64,000 nucleotides of DNA from Phocoena phocoena (GCF_963924675.1 NC_089232.1:51832759-51896758); one strand, 5' to 3'. Shown: positions 48,501 to 58,210, numbered from the stretch's first letter. The notes: generated by a model from the sequence alone, not told the origin. Numbers and translations are program-made.

Positions 48501-51500
48501 ATTATATTGAAACATATCTTTTAAAGTTTGTGTTATTAAAATTTATCTAAAAAATTAAATAATCTTAGTTTGCCCCTTAACTGCTTGGTTTATAGTAGGG
48601 GCTCTCAATAAATAGTTATGAATATACAGAGCCATTCAAATGGAGACTCTTAAAAATGATAGAAATGCCTACCAGTGGTTGGTTTAAAATCAGTTTCTGT
48701 ACTTATACTTCTTAAAAGTTATGAAAAACGACAGCTAGGAGCAAGAATCACCCGTCTATTTCAGTGGTAAGGCTACAAATGGTTAATATAATGCCATATG
48801 CTATATAGCTCTTGAGAGTTTTCTCTTGTAAGCTTTATGCTCCCCAGACATTTCATGGGAAGAAAAGCAAGTACTAAAGATGCTTATATTACAAGGGCAA
48901 GGGAATAGTTCCTACAGCACAACATAACATTGCTCATAAACTATTAATATTTTATTTGTTCTAAACTGCAGGCTCTAATTATAACCTATTAGAATACCTA
49001 AGAAGTACTTCCATTAGTGATCATGTAAGTTTAATTTTTTCAAGTTAAAATATGTAATATACAGAATGATACTGATGCATGGTACTTTACAGCTTTCATG
49101 ACAGATTTTCAAGTATTACTTCATTTAATACAAGAGCCCCATGTTTTAAGTACAAGAGGTATTATTATCCCTGTTTTGCAGTTGGGAAACTGAGGCTCAG
49201 GTGTTAAGTGACCTGGCAAAGGTCATATGGCCAGTAAGTGGCTGACCTGGCCCTGCATCTCAGATCATTCTCACTCCAATGTCGCATGCCATTTCCTAGA
49301 AAAGCAAAGTAAAGCTCCCAAGTAAAATATAAAGTATTTTTAAAAGCAGCCTAATGTTTTTATATAATTAGCTTTTTAAACTTTTTGTTGAATATTTTAA
49401 ACTAATTTCAAAAAGTCACCATTATCCAATCCCAAATACCTGATGAAACCTGCAGCAGCTTGTAAACTGCCATAGTCAGTGATATACCAAACTAGCTGTT
49501 TTATGGAGTAAAAATGTAATCTATTTGCACTTGTTATATTGTGCATATTATAATTAAAATGTATTTAAACTGTTTACTCTCAATTCACACAAATGCCATC
49601 TATGTCATTGAAATTGATCCTTAAAATTCTGAAACCAAAAAGTGAAAGGTCATTGTATTTCTTTGGCCAACTAGAACAGTTAATAAAAATACTTATTAGG
49701 GTGGAGTGATGAAGAGTACAGGGATTCTTTTTTTTATTATTGTAGTATAGTTGATTCACAATGTTGTGTTAGTTTCTGGTGTACAGCAAAGTGATTCAGT
49801 TATATATATGTATCATATTCTTTTCCATTATGGTTTATTACAGGATATTGAATATAGTTCCAAGTGTAGGGATTCTTAACCAGGAGTCCATATATGGGCT
49901 TCAAGTTTGTGAACCCTTGAAATTATATGGATGTGTGTATATACACATCCAACTACCATCTAATGGAATTCATGCTTCCTTCTCGTCAAACATGATCCAT
50001 ATATATGTAGATGTAATTTAAAAAAAATACTTTTAAAGTACTTAAAATTTGGGCAGGATTTTAAAAATAGCTTTAGAGATGGTATATTTGAGGAATGATG
50101 GTATTCTAGATTGTAATGACAGCTTATTTCATATGTGCCTATTAAAAATATGAACTAAAAGATTATTATCAATTATAACTCACATTGTCACTTGTACTAT
50201 GTGCCAGATACTGTTATAGGTATAGTTGTAAGTATCACACATCACCTTGTCTCATTTGATCGTTACAATAACCCTATGAGGTGAGTTTTACAGTGATCCT
50301 TATTTTGTAGATGAGAAACCAAGGCACAGAAAGGTTAGGTGACTTGCCCAGGGTCACATTTTGGTAAACTTTTTTTTTTTTTAACATTTTTATTGGAGTA
50401 TAATTGCTTTATAATGGTGTGTTAATTTCTGCTGTATAACAAAGTGAATCAGCTATATGTATACATATATCCCCATATCCCCTCCCTCTTGCGTCTCCTT
50501 CCCACCTTCCCTATCCCACCCTTCTAGGTGGTCACAAAGCACCGAGCTGATCTCCCTGTGCTATGCGGCTGCTTCCCACTAGCTATTTTACATTTGGTAG
50601 TGTATATATGTCAATGTTCTCACTTCATCCCAGCTTTTACCCTTCCCCCTCCGTGTCCTTAAGTCCATTCTCTACGTCTGTATCTTTATTCCTGTCCTGT
50701 CCCTAGGTTCATCAGAACCTTTTCTTTTCAGATTCCATATATATGTGTTAGCATACGGTATTTGTTTTTCTCTTTCTGACTTACTTCACTCTGTATGACA
50801 GACTCTAGGTCCATCTACCTCACTACAAATAACTCAATTTCGTTTCTTTTTTTATGGCTGAGTAATATTCCATTGTATAAATGTGCCACATCTTCTTTAT
50901 CCATTCATCTGTCAGTGGACACTTAGGTTGCTTCTATATCCTGGCTATTGTAAATAGTGCTGCAATGAACATTGTGGTACATGACTCTTTTTGGGTTTGT
51001 TTTTTTTTTTAAACAATTCTAACCATTTACTGCTTAAACAGGAAAAGTTTTTTTTTTGTTGTTTTTTTTTTTTTTTTTTTTTTTTTGCAGTACGTGGGCC
51101 TCTCACTGCTGTGGCCTCTCCCGTTGTGGAGCACAGGCTCCGGACGCACCAGGCTCAGTGGCCATGGCTCACGGGCCTAGCCACTCTGCGGCATTTGGGA
51201 TCTTCCTGGACCGGGGCACGAACCCCGTGGCCCCTGCATCGGCAAGCGGACTCTCAACCACTGCGCCACCATGGAAGCCCCAGGAAAAGTTTTTTAAAAA
51301 GAACACCAAAAATGTATCTGTTAAAAGAGTGTCATTGTCTCATACAGTCCCACCCTCTTGAAATTGCAACACAACCTCTAGATTTCACAAAAAGAGAAAT
51401 CCAAAATGTGGTATCTTCATAAAGAAATGGCACACAGATCTGTATGTTTAACCCAGTGCCTTCAGTAATTTCTTTGTCTGGGTCAGTATTGGTTTCTGCA

Positions 51501-54500
51501 GAATTGGAATGCTGTCTGGAATAATGACTGTGGGTCATCTCTCCATTTATAAGTTCAATCATATGATACACTTGCTTTTCGAATAACTAGCAAAGAAGAA
51601 ATTAACAATGAAATCCAGTATTTGCTGGATCTGAGGGCATGACTCTTTTTGAATTATGGTTTTCTCAGGGTATATGCCCAGTAGTGGGATTGCTGTGTCA
51701 TATGGTAGTTCTATTTTCAACCCATAGTGGCTGTATCAATTTACATTCCCACCAATACTGCAAGAGGGTTCTCTTTTCTCCACACCCTCTCCAGCATTTA
51801 TTGTTTGTACATTTTTTGATGATGGCCATTCTGACTGGTGTGAGGTGATACCTCATTGTAGTTTTGATTTGCATTTCTCTAATGATTAGTGATGTTGAGC
51901 ATCCTTTCATATGTTTGTTTGCAATCTGTGTATCTTCTTGGGAGAAATGTCTGTTTAGGTCTTCTGCCCATTTTTGGATTGGGTAGTTTGTTTTATTGAT
52001 ACTGAGCTGCATGAGCTGCATGTATATTTTGGAGATTAATCCTTTGTCCGTTGCTTCGTTTGTAAATATTTTCTCCCATTCTGAGGGTTGGCTTTTCATC
52101 TTGTTTATGGTTTCCTTTGCTGTGCAAAAGCTTTTAAGTTTCATTAGGTCTCATTTATTTTTGTTTTTATTTCCATTTTTCTAGGAGGTGGGTCAAAAAG
52201 GATCTTGCCATGATTTATGTCATAGAGCGTTCTGCCTATGTTTCCCTCTAAGAGTTTTATAGTGTCTGGCCTTACATTTAGGTCTTTAATCCATTTTGAG
52301 TTTATTCTTGTATACGGTGTTAGGGAGTGTTCTAATTTCATTCTTTTACATGTAGCTGTCCAGTTTTCCCAGCACCACTTATTGCAGAGACTGTCTTTTC
52401 TCCACTGTATATTCTTGCCTCCTTTATCAAAGATAAGGTGACCATATGTGTGTGGGTTTATCTGGGCTTTCTTCCTGTTCCATTGATCTAAACTTTTTTT
52501 TTTAATTGAAGTAAAGTTGATTTACAATGTTGTGTTAGTTTCAGGTGTTCAGCAAAGTGATTCAGAATATATATATATTCTGAATATATATTTATAATAT
52601 ATATTTATATATATTATATATATATAATATATATATATTCTGAATATATATTTATAATATATATTTATATATATTATATATATATAATATATATATATTC
52701 TGAATATATATTTATAATATATATTTATATATATTATATATATATAATATATATATATTCTGAATATATATTTATAATATATATTTATATATATTATATA
52801 TATATAATATATATATATTCTGAATATATATTTATAATATATATTTATATATATTATATATATATAATATATATATATTCTGAATATATATTTATAATAT
52901 ATATTTATATATATTATATATATAATATATATATATTCTGAATATATATTTATAATATATATTTATATATATTATATATATATAATATATATATATTCTG
53001 AATATATATTTATAATATATATTTATATATATTATATATATATAATATATATATATTCTGAATATATATTTATAATATATATTTATATATATTATATATA
53101 TATAATATATATATATTCTGAAAATATATTTGGTGGTATATATATATACATATATATATATTGTTTTAGATTCTTTTCCATTATAGGTTATTGTAAGATA
53201 CTAAATATAGTTCCCTGTGCTATACAGTAGATCCCTGTTGTCTGTTTTATATATGGTAGTGTGTATGTGTTAATCCCAAACGCCTAATTTATCCCTTTCC
53301 CCCTTTCCCCTTTGGTAACCGTAAGTTTGTTTTCTGTCTGTGAGACCATTTCTGTTTTGTAAATAAGTTCCTTTGCGTCATGTCATATCCTAGGTTCCAT
53401 CCAGATTAATTTCCCAGGGTCAGATATTTAACAAATGGCAGAGCTGAGACTCAAATCCAGTCTAATACAAAAATGAGAGTCTTTTCTTTTTTTTAAATTT
53501 ATTTATTTTTGGCTGCATTGGGCCTTCGTTGCCACTCCGGGGCTTTCTCTAGTTGAGGTGAGTGGGGGCTACTCTTCGTTGTGGTGCGCAGGCTTCTCAT
53601 TGTGGTGGCTTCTCTTGTTGCACAGCACAGGCTCTGGGGCATGCGGGCTTCAGTAGTTGTGGCACATAGGCTCAGCAGTTGTGGCTCATGGGCTCTAGAG
53701 CACAGGCTCAGTAGCTGGGGCACATGGGCTTAGTTGCTCTGCGGCATGTGGGATCTTCCCAGACCAGGGCTCGAACCCTTGTCTCCTGCATTGGCAGGCG
53801 GATTCTTAACCCCTGAGCCACCAGGGAAGTCCCAAAAATCAGTGTTCTTAATCACTATTCTGTACTACTTACAACATGCTCTGAAATATATCAAACTCTT
53901 TATATTGGTACATTTTCCTTTCCTAAAAAGTAAGCAGTTTTATAGTAATGCCTGATCAGAAGAAACCAGTGTGGTCTTCAGGTAGAAATAAGCTTATATA
54001 ATTTTGAAATGTCTTTCAACCAGCAATAATATTGATTTTTTAACAGAAAAAAAGTTATATCTGTATTATTTAAGATGTTTTTTAAAGCTCATTAGGGTGA
54101 AATTGTTTTATTTCTAAGAGAAAAATAACTTATTGGTAGTACGTGTACCAAGACCCTATGTATCAGGCCTTTGTTGATGCTGATTATTTTAAGAGAACAC
54201 TGACCTTTTTTTAAGTGCTGACACATATAAGGAATCATTCGATTTAGAAAAAGGATAATAGTAGTACTCTAAGCAAGATGCTTTCTTCACATGATGCAGC
54301 TACTCATTTTTTTAGTTTTTCTTTTTGACAGTAACGTAATGATTTTACCCAGTTGCATTATCTTTTGTTATGCAAGAGGGATCTTTTCTTTTGTTTAGTG
54401 ATTTAAAAAAATTTAAATTTATAAAGAACTGGATAAAAAGAAGATGGTCGTTTGGTGGTAATCGCTTGTGACTTCCTTTACATGAATGTCTTTGAGTTTT

Positions 54501-57500
54501 CTATTTTCCTTACACAAAACAAGATATACATAGAGAGCCATATATATATGGCTCTCTATATAGAGCCATCTCAGATTATCATAATTTGGAGAAATGTTTA
54601 TAGCAACGCAGTTGAATTGTCTCTTCAATAGATGATACGGTGTGTTTTAATGAGGAATGTTAAATAGAAACATCTCCGTATGTGAGACAGTAGTTTTAAA
54701 TGGAAAACTTCAAGATCTAATTATGAAAATATGTGATTAAGCTACGATTGTTTGACAAGTCAAAATGAATTGTTGCCATAGGATAGTTTTAATTTTTTTA
54801 AAGCAATATTAAGGTTAGCAGGAAATTGCTTGAGGAAAGGTTGTTCGTTGGCAACCTTCCCCAACTCCCTTCAACAGCTCCTTTTGCCATTCCCTATTAA
54901 GGAAAGTTGCCCTTATATAAAGAGAAATTCTCTTTTAAAAAATGACTATGTTACAATTAAGGACTACTTATTTCAGAAAAAATCAAGCAGGAAAGCCTGG
55001 TCCATCACTAGCAAACAGTCTCCAAAGCCAGTCCAACATTTTAATTTGCTGATGGCATGGATTCCTTGACATGTTGAATAGCAGGTGTTCCAGGCCTTAA
55101 CCCCTCTTAAGGCAAAACTTTCTAACTAATATTTACTTCATTTTTGGCATTCCACTGGAGGTGAAGTATAGCACTGTTTAAAGAATGTGTGTGTAAATGT
55201 GTATATATGTGTTTGGAAACAAAGAGCCACACTGAAATTACAAAGTGATTAAAATAGAATTTAGAAACCCAAATTGGAATTTGGCTGAATTCATGAGGGA
55301 TTACGATTCTCCCTGCACTTTGACAGTGCACTCTTTACCAAGGTGCAGATGCTCACAGTTGGCCGATGATGCATAGATCCACCACGTGAGAGACAGAGGA
55401 AAGAGTATTATCCCAAATGTTTACATAGAGTGTTAAATAAAAACTACTAAGGTAAGAAGGTCAGTGCTTTACGTAGATAGTAAACTATGCATATTATTTT
55501 ATTTGTAACCCCATGTGTTAAGATGGGACACTATTAAAGCAACAATCACTTAAAAAGCAACAACCGACAAACCAGTATTTAATTTGGTACTTAAAATTAA
55601 TAATTAAAACCAAATGGAAGCAATGCCTAAAGTAACTAAGATAATTCACAGTAAAAACCATTAGTGCAGGCTCTACTTATTGTAAATGTGATAATTCAAC
55701 ATAGGCTAACCTAAAATGTACCTTTAGAGATTGAATAAGGATATAAGCAAAATATTAAGTAAGATTTCAGGAAGCCCCTAAAATTATTTTTAAGAACTTC
55801 AGAACTGATTATGTGCAAAAAAATATTAACTATAAGTTTAAGTTCATTCATACATGACCTTATTTGAAGCAGTGTATTTTCATTCACTAGCAAAATTCAT
55901 GTCAGTAAGATATTTTTGAAGTATTTTATTTTCCAGAGAATTCACTACTTTGAACTAGTTGTTCCAGTGATTAGCCTGAATTTCAATGGAAACCTAACTC
56001 TTAACTGAAAACATGCTTCTGAAAATAAGGCAACTTTTCTACAATCTGTTTATGAACAGAAAAAAAAAAATCTTTGGTTTTAGTTAAACTAGCAGGAAGG
56101 ATTTTGCAAAAAAGAAATACTAAAGAACCAAAGCAACGAAAAGGCTCTTAATAAGCAATGGGAAACTCCAAACCCCATCAAGGTCAATAGAGTACCTAAG
56201 GCACCTCAGGTTCAGATGATACAATCATCTTTGCTTAGAGTTCTAATCATCTATATACAGGATTTTTACCATCTTAAGACCATGAAGCCGAAAAGGTAAT
56301 GTCCAACAATGATTACTGTAAGAAAGAGGAAAATACTAAGAGTTGATAAATGGGAGAGATTAGAGATCATCTCCTCTACGTCCCAGATGAGGAAAATGAG
56401 GCCCAGTCAAGAAACAGAGGTGACACCAGAGTCCTAGTCCATTTCTCTTAGGGCAGGACAAATTCTAGATTTTAACTTTATTGGCTAGGAAACCAAGTGT
56501 GAAGAGTTTCAGAGATGTGAATTTGAGGAAGAAAAAAAAAAAAATTCCCATCAAATCCCCAAAGGCAAGTTGGAAATAAATGTATAATACTTTACTGTCT
56601 TAATTCCTTTATACCATGTGTTGGACAACTTAGCTGGTATACTAATTGAGTTATACAGTTCTTTTCAATTCTATCTAAAAATAGCAGACCAAAATTAAAT
56701 GAGAAAGTTACATCAGATTCCATTTGAGCATACATAAGGCCATGGTACTTAATGCGAACCACCACTTCTTGGGAGAAAGAAGACATCCACTGTCCAGTTC
56801 AGGAGAGAAACCTCCTGACCAGTTATCCAGTAGACTCTCCGCACGTCAATGGGGAAGATGATGCTTATATTTTTAAAAAAATCTCTACAAAGCTCACACA
56901 AAAGACAGTACATCCTAGATTTGTGACTGCTATGAGCATTAAGGCTGTCATTTTCAAGTATCAAAGTTTAGTGTTCCATTACCCAATCTGTGCAATAGAC
57001 ATAGCTATAAGCTCACGTCATGGAAATTAACAGAAGCTCACCAAAGACATAAAGAAATCATAATTTAGGCAACAGCATTTTTAAATGTAGGAAAGGCTGG
57101 GAAAAATTTTATGGATTAGGTTATGCTTCTCTGAACTGCATTAGTTTGTTCACACTGACTGAAACTTTGTCTAACACTATTGTCTGTTGCATGGCATCTG
57201 GAATAAGGTAGATCAACAGCAGACTAAACGAGAAAGCTTAATTAGGTAACAGAACTAGGCATTAAGATGGTTCACCTCTACCACAGTTATACAGTCTGTT
57301 TCCCTAGAGAAAGATTAGAAATGGCTCCAGTATACCAAATAAGCTTCATAGATAAACATGAGAACATTTTTTTAAAGCAGGACCTTTCAAAACCTAGGGA
57401 CTACCATGCACTGCTCGAGGATGAAATAAGTCAACATTATTTACTTCTGGCTTGACGTAATATTGTGAAATGTAATATGGCTGGAGAAAATGGGTATTTG

Positions 57501-58210
57501 GAAGCCAGTATGTCATTTAACTTAATACTCTAGGTGTGTATATAAGCTGTGGTTCTGTAACTTCTACTGTGCTTCCAATATCTATATCTGAAAGGTGAAA
57601 TCAGTTTTATTATGAAAGCAGTTGCTTTGTTATAAATTCCATGTAACATGCTTGAATTCTAGGTCTTTTCAACACAATTTAAAGTTTCTTGTGGTTTGGT
57701 CAGCATACACCCTTTTCGTTTCATTTGATATACAAGCCAATGTGGAAATCAGAAAAACAAAACTATCAACTAGTTCAGAGAGCTAAATTGAGTCCAGGAT
57801 TATGGCAAAGTCTGACCCAAAGTTTTAATTTGTAATTTCAGCATGTAACTCATGCAGTTTGGGGAGCATCAAACTAAATCTACAATCGCCAGAAACCTTT
57901 GTTACAGTTGAATGCACATTAACTAAAATGTGTACATTTTTAGTGTTCATGATAAGTGCAGATATGACCTTATTACACTTTTGGCATTCTTTGAGAAAGC
58001 ACATTAAGCTTTAATATAGAAATATTTAGGTTACACTTGTGCTCAAGTAATAATAAAACATTTTGTTCTTTTCGACCTCATACATTCTCTCCTCAGGAAT
58101 GGCCCATCTCCTGCACGCTTGGAGCGACCTTTGGCTACGTGGCTGGCCTTGTTACTTCACCACTCTGGATATACTGGAATAGAAAGAAACTTACATACAA
58201 GAACAATTAA
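36370..58210 (+). CDS. PIGF: PIGF, GPI ethanolamine-phosphate transfer subunit (complete, 5 coding exons)
   Basis: The coding exons are 36370-36597, 37773-37864, 39106-39222, 41998-42106 and 58097-58210. They sum to 660 nt, which is 219 residues plus TAA, the human length. All junctions are GT/AG with consistent phases (0, 2, 2, 0). The protein is very hydrophobic, with likely membrane spans at about residues 9-30, 42-62, 80-102, 112-134, 158-176 and 184-207. PIGF is known to partner PIGO and PIGG in the ER membrane and to support transfer of ethanolamine phosphate to the mannoses of the GPI anchor precursor. The start has A at -3 and is the first ATG of the exon. Residue 183 is Glu (Trp-Gln-Glu-Trp), where I remember Val in human. 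The last intron is about 16 kb and accumulates most of the insertions in the gene. Confidence 0.97.
37057..37163 (+). repeat. Direct-repeat partner 2 (PIGF intron 2)
   Basis: Same text as 35526-35640: 'tctggaatattcactacagt', 'aataaagtcctcacttaaca', 'ttaggtaattt'. The copies lie 1.5 kb apart, one on each side of the first coding exon. Confidence 0.7.
37773..37864 (+). CDS. PIGF: PIGF exon 3
   Basis: 92 nt, residues 77-107. The acceptor is 'tttcttttttag' and the donor GTAAGT. It includes '[20 protein letters not shown]', a membrane span. Confidence 0.96.
38455..38487. repeat. (AC)n microsatellite
   Basis: An AC tract with one G interruption in PIGF intron 3. Confidence 0.9.
38645..38780 (+). 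repeat. MER5A-like hAT fossil
   Basis: 'cagtggttctccaattgtgg', 'acaacatcagcatttt', 'gaaatgcaaattctcaggcc' follow the MER5A order. In PIGF intron 3. Confidence 0.6.
39106..39222 (+). CDS. PIGF: PIGF exon 4
   Basis: 117 nt, residues 107-146. The acceptor is 'ttttttcctag' and the donor GTAAGT. It includes '[20 protein letters not shown]'. Confidence 0.96.
39729..39938 (-). mobile_element. CHR cetacean SINE in PIGF intron 4
   Basis: Reverse-strand SINE with 'gcggtacgcgggcctctcac' next to its T-run and 'caccagggaagccc' at its head. A 10-bp duplication, acaggatttt, lies at 39719-39728 and 39939-39948. Confidence 0.93.
41190..41490 (-). mobile_element. Old L1 3' fragment
   Basis: The text 'gtgtgcaattcaatagtttt', 'agcaaccactaatctattta' and 'tggaatcatatatgtgat' is antisense L1M-type 3' sequence. 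Confidence 0.65.
41998..42106 (+). CDS. PIGF: PIGF exon 5
   Basis: 109 nt, residues 146-182. The acceptor is 'tgttttatag' and the donor GTTGGT, which is a weaker match than the other donors. It ends at codon CAG of Pro-Trp-Gln in phase 0. It includes '[16 protein letters not shown]'. Confidence 0.95.
42600..42735 (+). repeat. MIR fossil
   Basis: 'caccattttacagatgagga', 'aactaatacctagaggac', 'tccaaggtcactgagctagt' is a clear MIR core. Confidence 0.7.
42736..43600 (-). repeat. Old LINE text around a SINE
   Basis: Segments such as 'ttataaacagtgctatgata' and 'atcccatgtcagtgaaaatt' to 'atgaatggacatttagatta' resemble antisense LINE 3' sequence. They are diverged, with approximate borders, and are interrupted by the SINE at 43150-43360. 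Confidence 0.45.
43150..43360 (-). mobile_element. CHR cetacean SINE in PIGF intron 5
   Basis: Near-consensus reverse-strand SINE from 'gcggtacgcgggcctctccc' to 'caccagggaagccc', with a T-rich tail at about 43137-43169. The target duplication is short or unclear (possibly acacat). Confidence 0.9.
43606..43772 (-). mobile_element. CHR-1-like SINE
   Basis: The reverse strand carries 'gggatggaacccaggccccc' and 'gcgccaccagggaagtccc', with repeats of 'ttagttgcggc' in the body. It is older than the neighbouring SINE. Confidence 0.82.
43773..45061. other. PIGF intron 5, unassigned
   Basis: AT-rich intron sequence. I see no confident repeat before the candidate alternative exon. Confidence 0.5.
45062..45163 (+). 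CDS. Candidate alternative last exon of PIGF
   Basis: An AG acceptor at 45060-45061 follows a T-rich tract ('tttggtttttttcttcat'). Splicing PIGF exon 5 (phase 0, after CAG) to this point opens a frame of 33 codons ending in TAG at 45161-45163. The frame begins Asn-Lys-Tyr-Ser-Val-Trp and ends Ser-Glu-Trp-Arg-Phe-Phe. The resulting protein would be 215 residues, replacing the last membrane span and the normal C-terminus. PIGF is known to have an alternative 3' isoform in human, but I cannot confirm that it uses this exon. A 33-codon open frame can also arise by chance. Confidence 0.45.
   Translation, partial: NKYSVWLMVLTESARETINQMKDHGVTSEWRFF
46179..46394. repeat. Perfect 108-bp tandem duplication
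   Basis: 46179-46286 and 46287-46394 are identical base for base, each running from 'tctggaaaatgtcttaatta' to 'agcaaaggaaatttac'. In PIGF intron 5. Confidence 0.95.
46445..46600 (+). repeat. MIR fossil
   Basis: 'ctctggcatcagattattga', 'caaatcctggctctgccact', 'agaacctgacacatagttac' is typical MIR order. Confidence 0.8.
46860..47040 (+). repeat. MIR-like fossil
   Basis: 'ccaggcatgggcttggcac' followed by 'cttaatcctggtaacccta' and 'agactcaggatccagtgccc'. Moderately diverged. Confidence 0.5.
47041..49059. other. PIGF intron 5, unassigned
   Basis: About 2 kb of AT-rich intron with no recent insertion or exon that I can recognise. Confidence 0.55.
49060..49290 (+). repeat. MIR fossil
   Basis: The strong MIR core 'tattatccctgttttgcagt', 'gggaaactgaggctcaggtg', 'ccagtaagtggctgacctgg' is present. 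Confidence 0.85.
49719..49868 (-). mobile_element. L1 3' UTR fragment
   Basis: The antisense 3' end is seen as 'ctggtgtacagcaaagtgat', 'ttccattatggtttattaca', 'ggatattgaatatagttcc', the same text as in the L1 copy at 52494-53412. Confidence 0.85.
50190..50356 (+). repeat. MIR, left half (split by insertions)
   Basis: 'atgtgccagatactgttata', 'gatgagaaaccaaggcacag' and 'gacttgcccagggtca' form the first two thirds of a MIR. It resumes at 53413 with 'aacaaatggcagagctgaga', 3 kb away. Confidence 0.85.
50994..51637 (-). pseudogene. Processed retrocopy of an unidentified transcript
   Basis: This segment is foreign to L1. It begins on its reverse strand with a poly(A) tract (T-run at about 50999-51010) and is flanked by an exact 14-bp duplication, catgactctttttg (50980-50993 and 51638-51651). 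The L1 sequence resumes directly after the duplication. It therefore looks like an mRNA 3' end copied by L1 machinery. A 79-codon open frame on the minus strand (51571-51332) is probably incidental or a 3' coding remnant. I do not recognise the parent gene. About 0.4 kb remains once the nested SINE is excluded. Confidence 0.8.
51054..51280 (-). mobile_element. CHR cetacean SINE nested in the retrocopy
   Basis: Reverse-strand SINE with a long T-run (about 51062-51086) and head 'cgccaccatggaagccc'. A 15-bp exact duplication, caggaaaagtttttt, lies at 51039-51053 and 51281-51295. It is the youngest layer of this stack. Confidence 0.94.
52494..53412 (-). mobile_element. L1 copy B (3' UTR, hosting an AT array)
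   Basis: Antisense L1 3' UTR: 'gatttacaatgttgtgttag', 'gttcagcaaagtgattcag', then the AT-rich array, then 'cttttccattataggttatt' and 'agttccctgtgctatacagt'. The split MIR outside it carries cccagggtca on both sides (50347-50356 and 53413-53422), which is the expected target duplication. Confidence 0.8.
52577..53125. repeat. AT-rich 60-bp minisatellite, self-complementary units
   Basis: The marker 'attctgaat' recurs at 52577, 52637, 52697, 52757, 52817, 52877, 52935, 52995 and 53055, and as 'attctgaaa' at 53115. Spacing is exactly 60 bp except one 58-bp step. Units look identical over the visible sequence apart from the 2-bp loss and the last unit. Each unit begins gaatatatat and ends atatatattc, which are reverse complements, so each can fold on itself. 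Confidence 0.95.
53413..53475 (+). repeat. MIR, right part (split)
   Basis: It continues the MIR of 50190-50356: 'cccagggtca', then 'aacaaatggcagagctgaga', then 'ctcaaatccagtct'. Confidence 0.8.
53485..53834 (-). mobile_element. CHR-2-type cetacean SINE (long form)
   Basis: Reverse-strand long-form SINE from 'tttatttttggctgcattgg' to 'gagccaccagggaagtccc'. The body repeats 'gctcagtagctgg'- and 'gttgtggctcatggg'-like units. The target duplication is imperfect (aaaaatgag / aaaaatcag). Confidence 0.9.
54530..54559. repeat. Perfect 30-bp palindrome
   Basis: The first 15 bases, atagagagccatata, are followed by their exact reverse complement, and part of the motif (atagagccat) is echoed just after. 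It would form a hairpin in RNA on either strand. Confidence 0.9.
55498..55503 (-). terminator. Candidate distal RHOQ poly(A) signal
   Basis: AATAAA on the minus strand, about 3.1 kb below the RHOQ stop. Others on the same strand are at 56477-56482 and 57606-57611. Which one is used is not visible from sequence. Confidence 0.25.
57606..57611 (-). terminator. Candidate proximal RHOQ poly(A) signal
   Basis: The first AATAAA I see on the minus strand below the RHOQ stop codon, about 1 kb away. Use of this site would still make the RHOQ transcript antisense to the last PIGF exon. Confidence 0.25.
58097..58210 (+). CDS. PIGF: PIGF exon 6 (last coding exon)
   Basis: 114 nt, residues 183-219 plus TAA. 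The acceptor is 'cattctctcctcag'. It includes '[18 protein letters not shown]', a membrane span, and ends LTYKNN. Confidence 0.97.
   Translation, partial: EWPISCTLGATFGYVAGLVTSPLWIYWNRKKLTYKNN

Larger units (their letters stand above)
50370..52488 (-). mobile_element. L1 copy A (5'-truncated, interrupted)
   Basis: Reverse-strand L1: 3' UTR (50370-50993), then, after an insertion, the ORF2 C-terminal part (51652-52488), including a '[12 protein letters not shown]'-type region at about 51760-51850. It is flanked by 'taaac' plus a T-run at 50365 and again at 52489, consistent with insertion into the T-tail of L1 copy B. Stops break the frame. Confidence 0.85.
53835..58096. other. Insertion-poor end of PIGF intron 5
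   Basis: Over 4 kb without a recognisable SINE or L1, unlike the rest of this intron. On the minus strand it lies downstream of the RHOQ stop codon and may hold a long RHOQ 3' UTR. Candidate minus-strand AATAAA signals are listed separately. The longest open frames are short and without known domains. Confidence 0.5.

Noticed and set aside
52577..53125. CRISPR-like regular spacing of the AT array
   Set aside because: Units are contiguous 60-bp repeats with no variable spacers, in a vertebrate intron, so this is a minisatellite.
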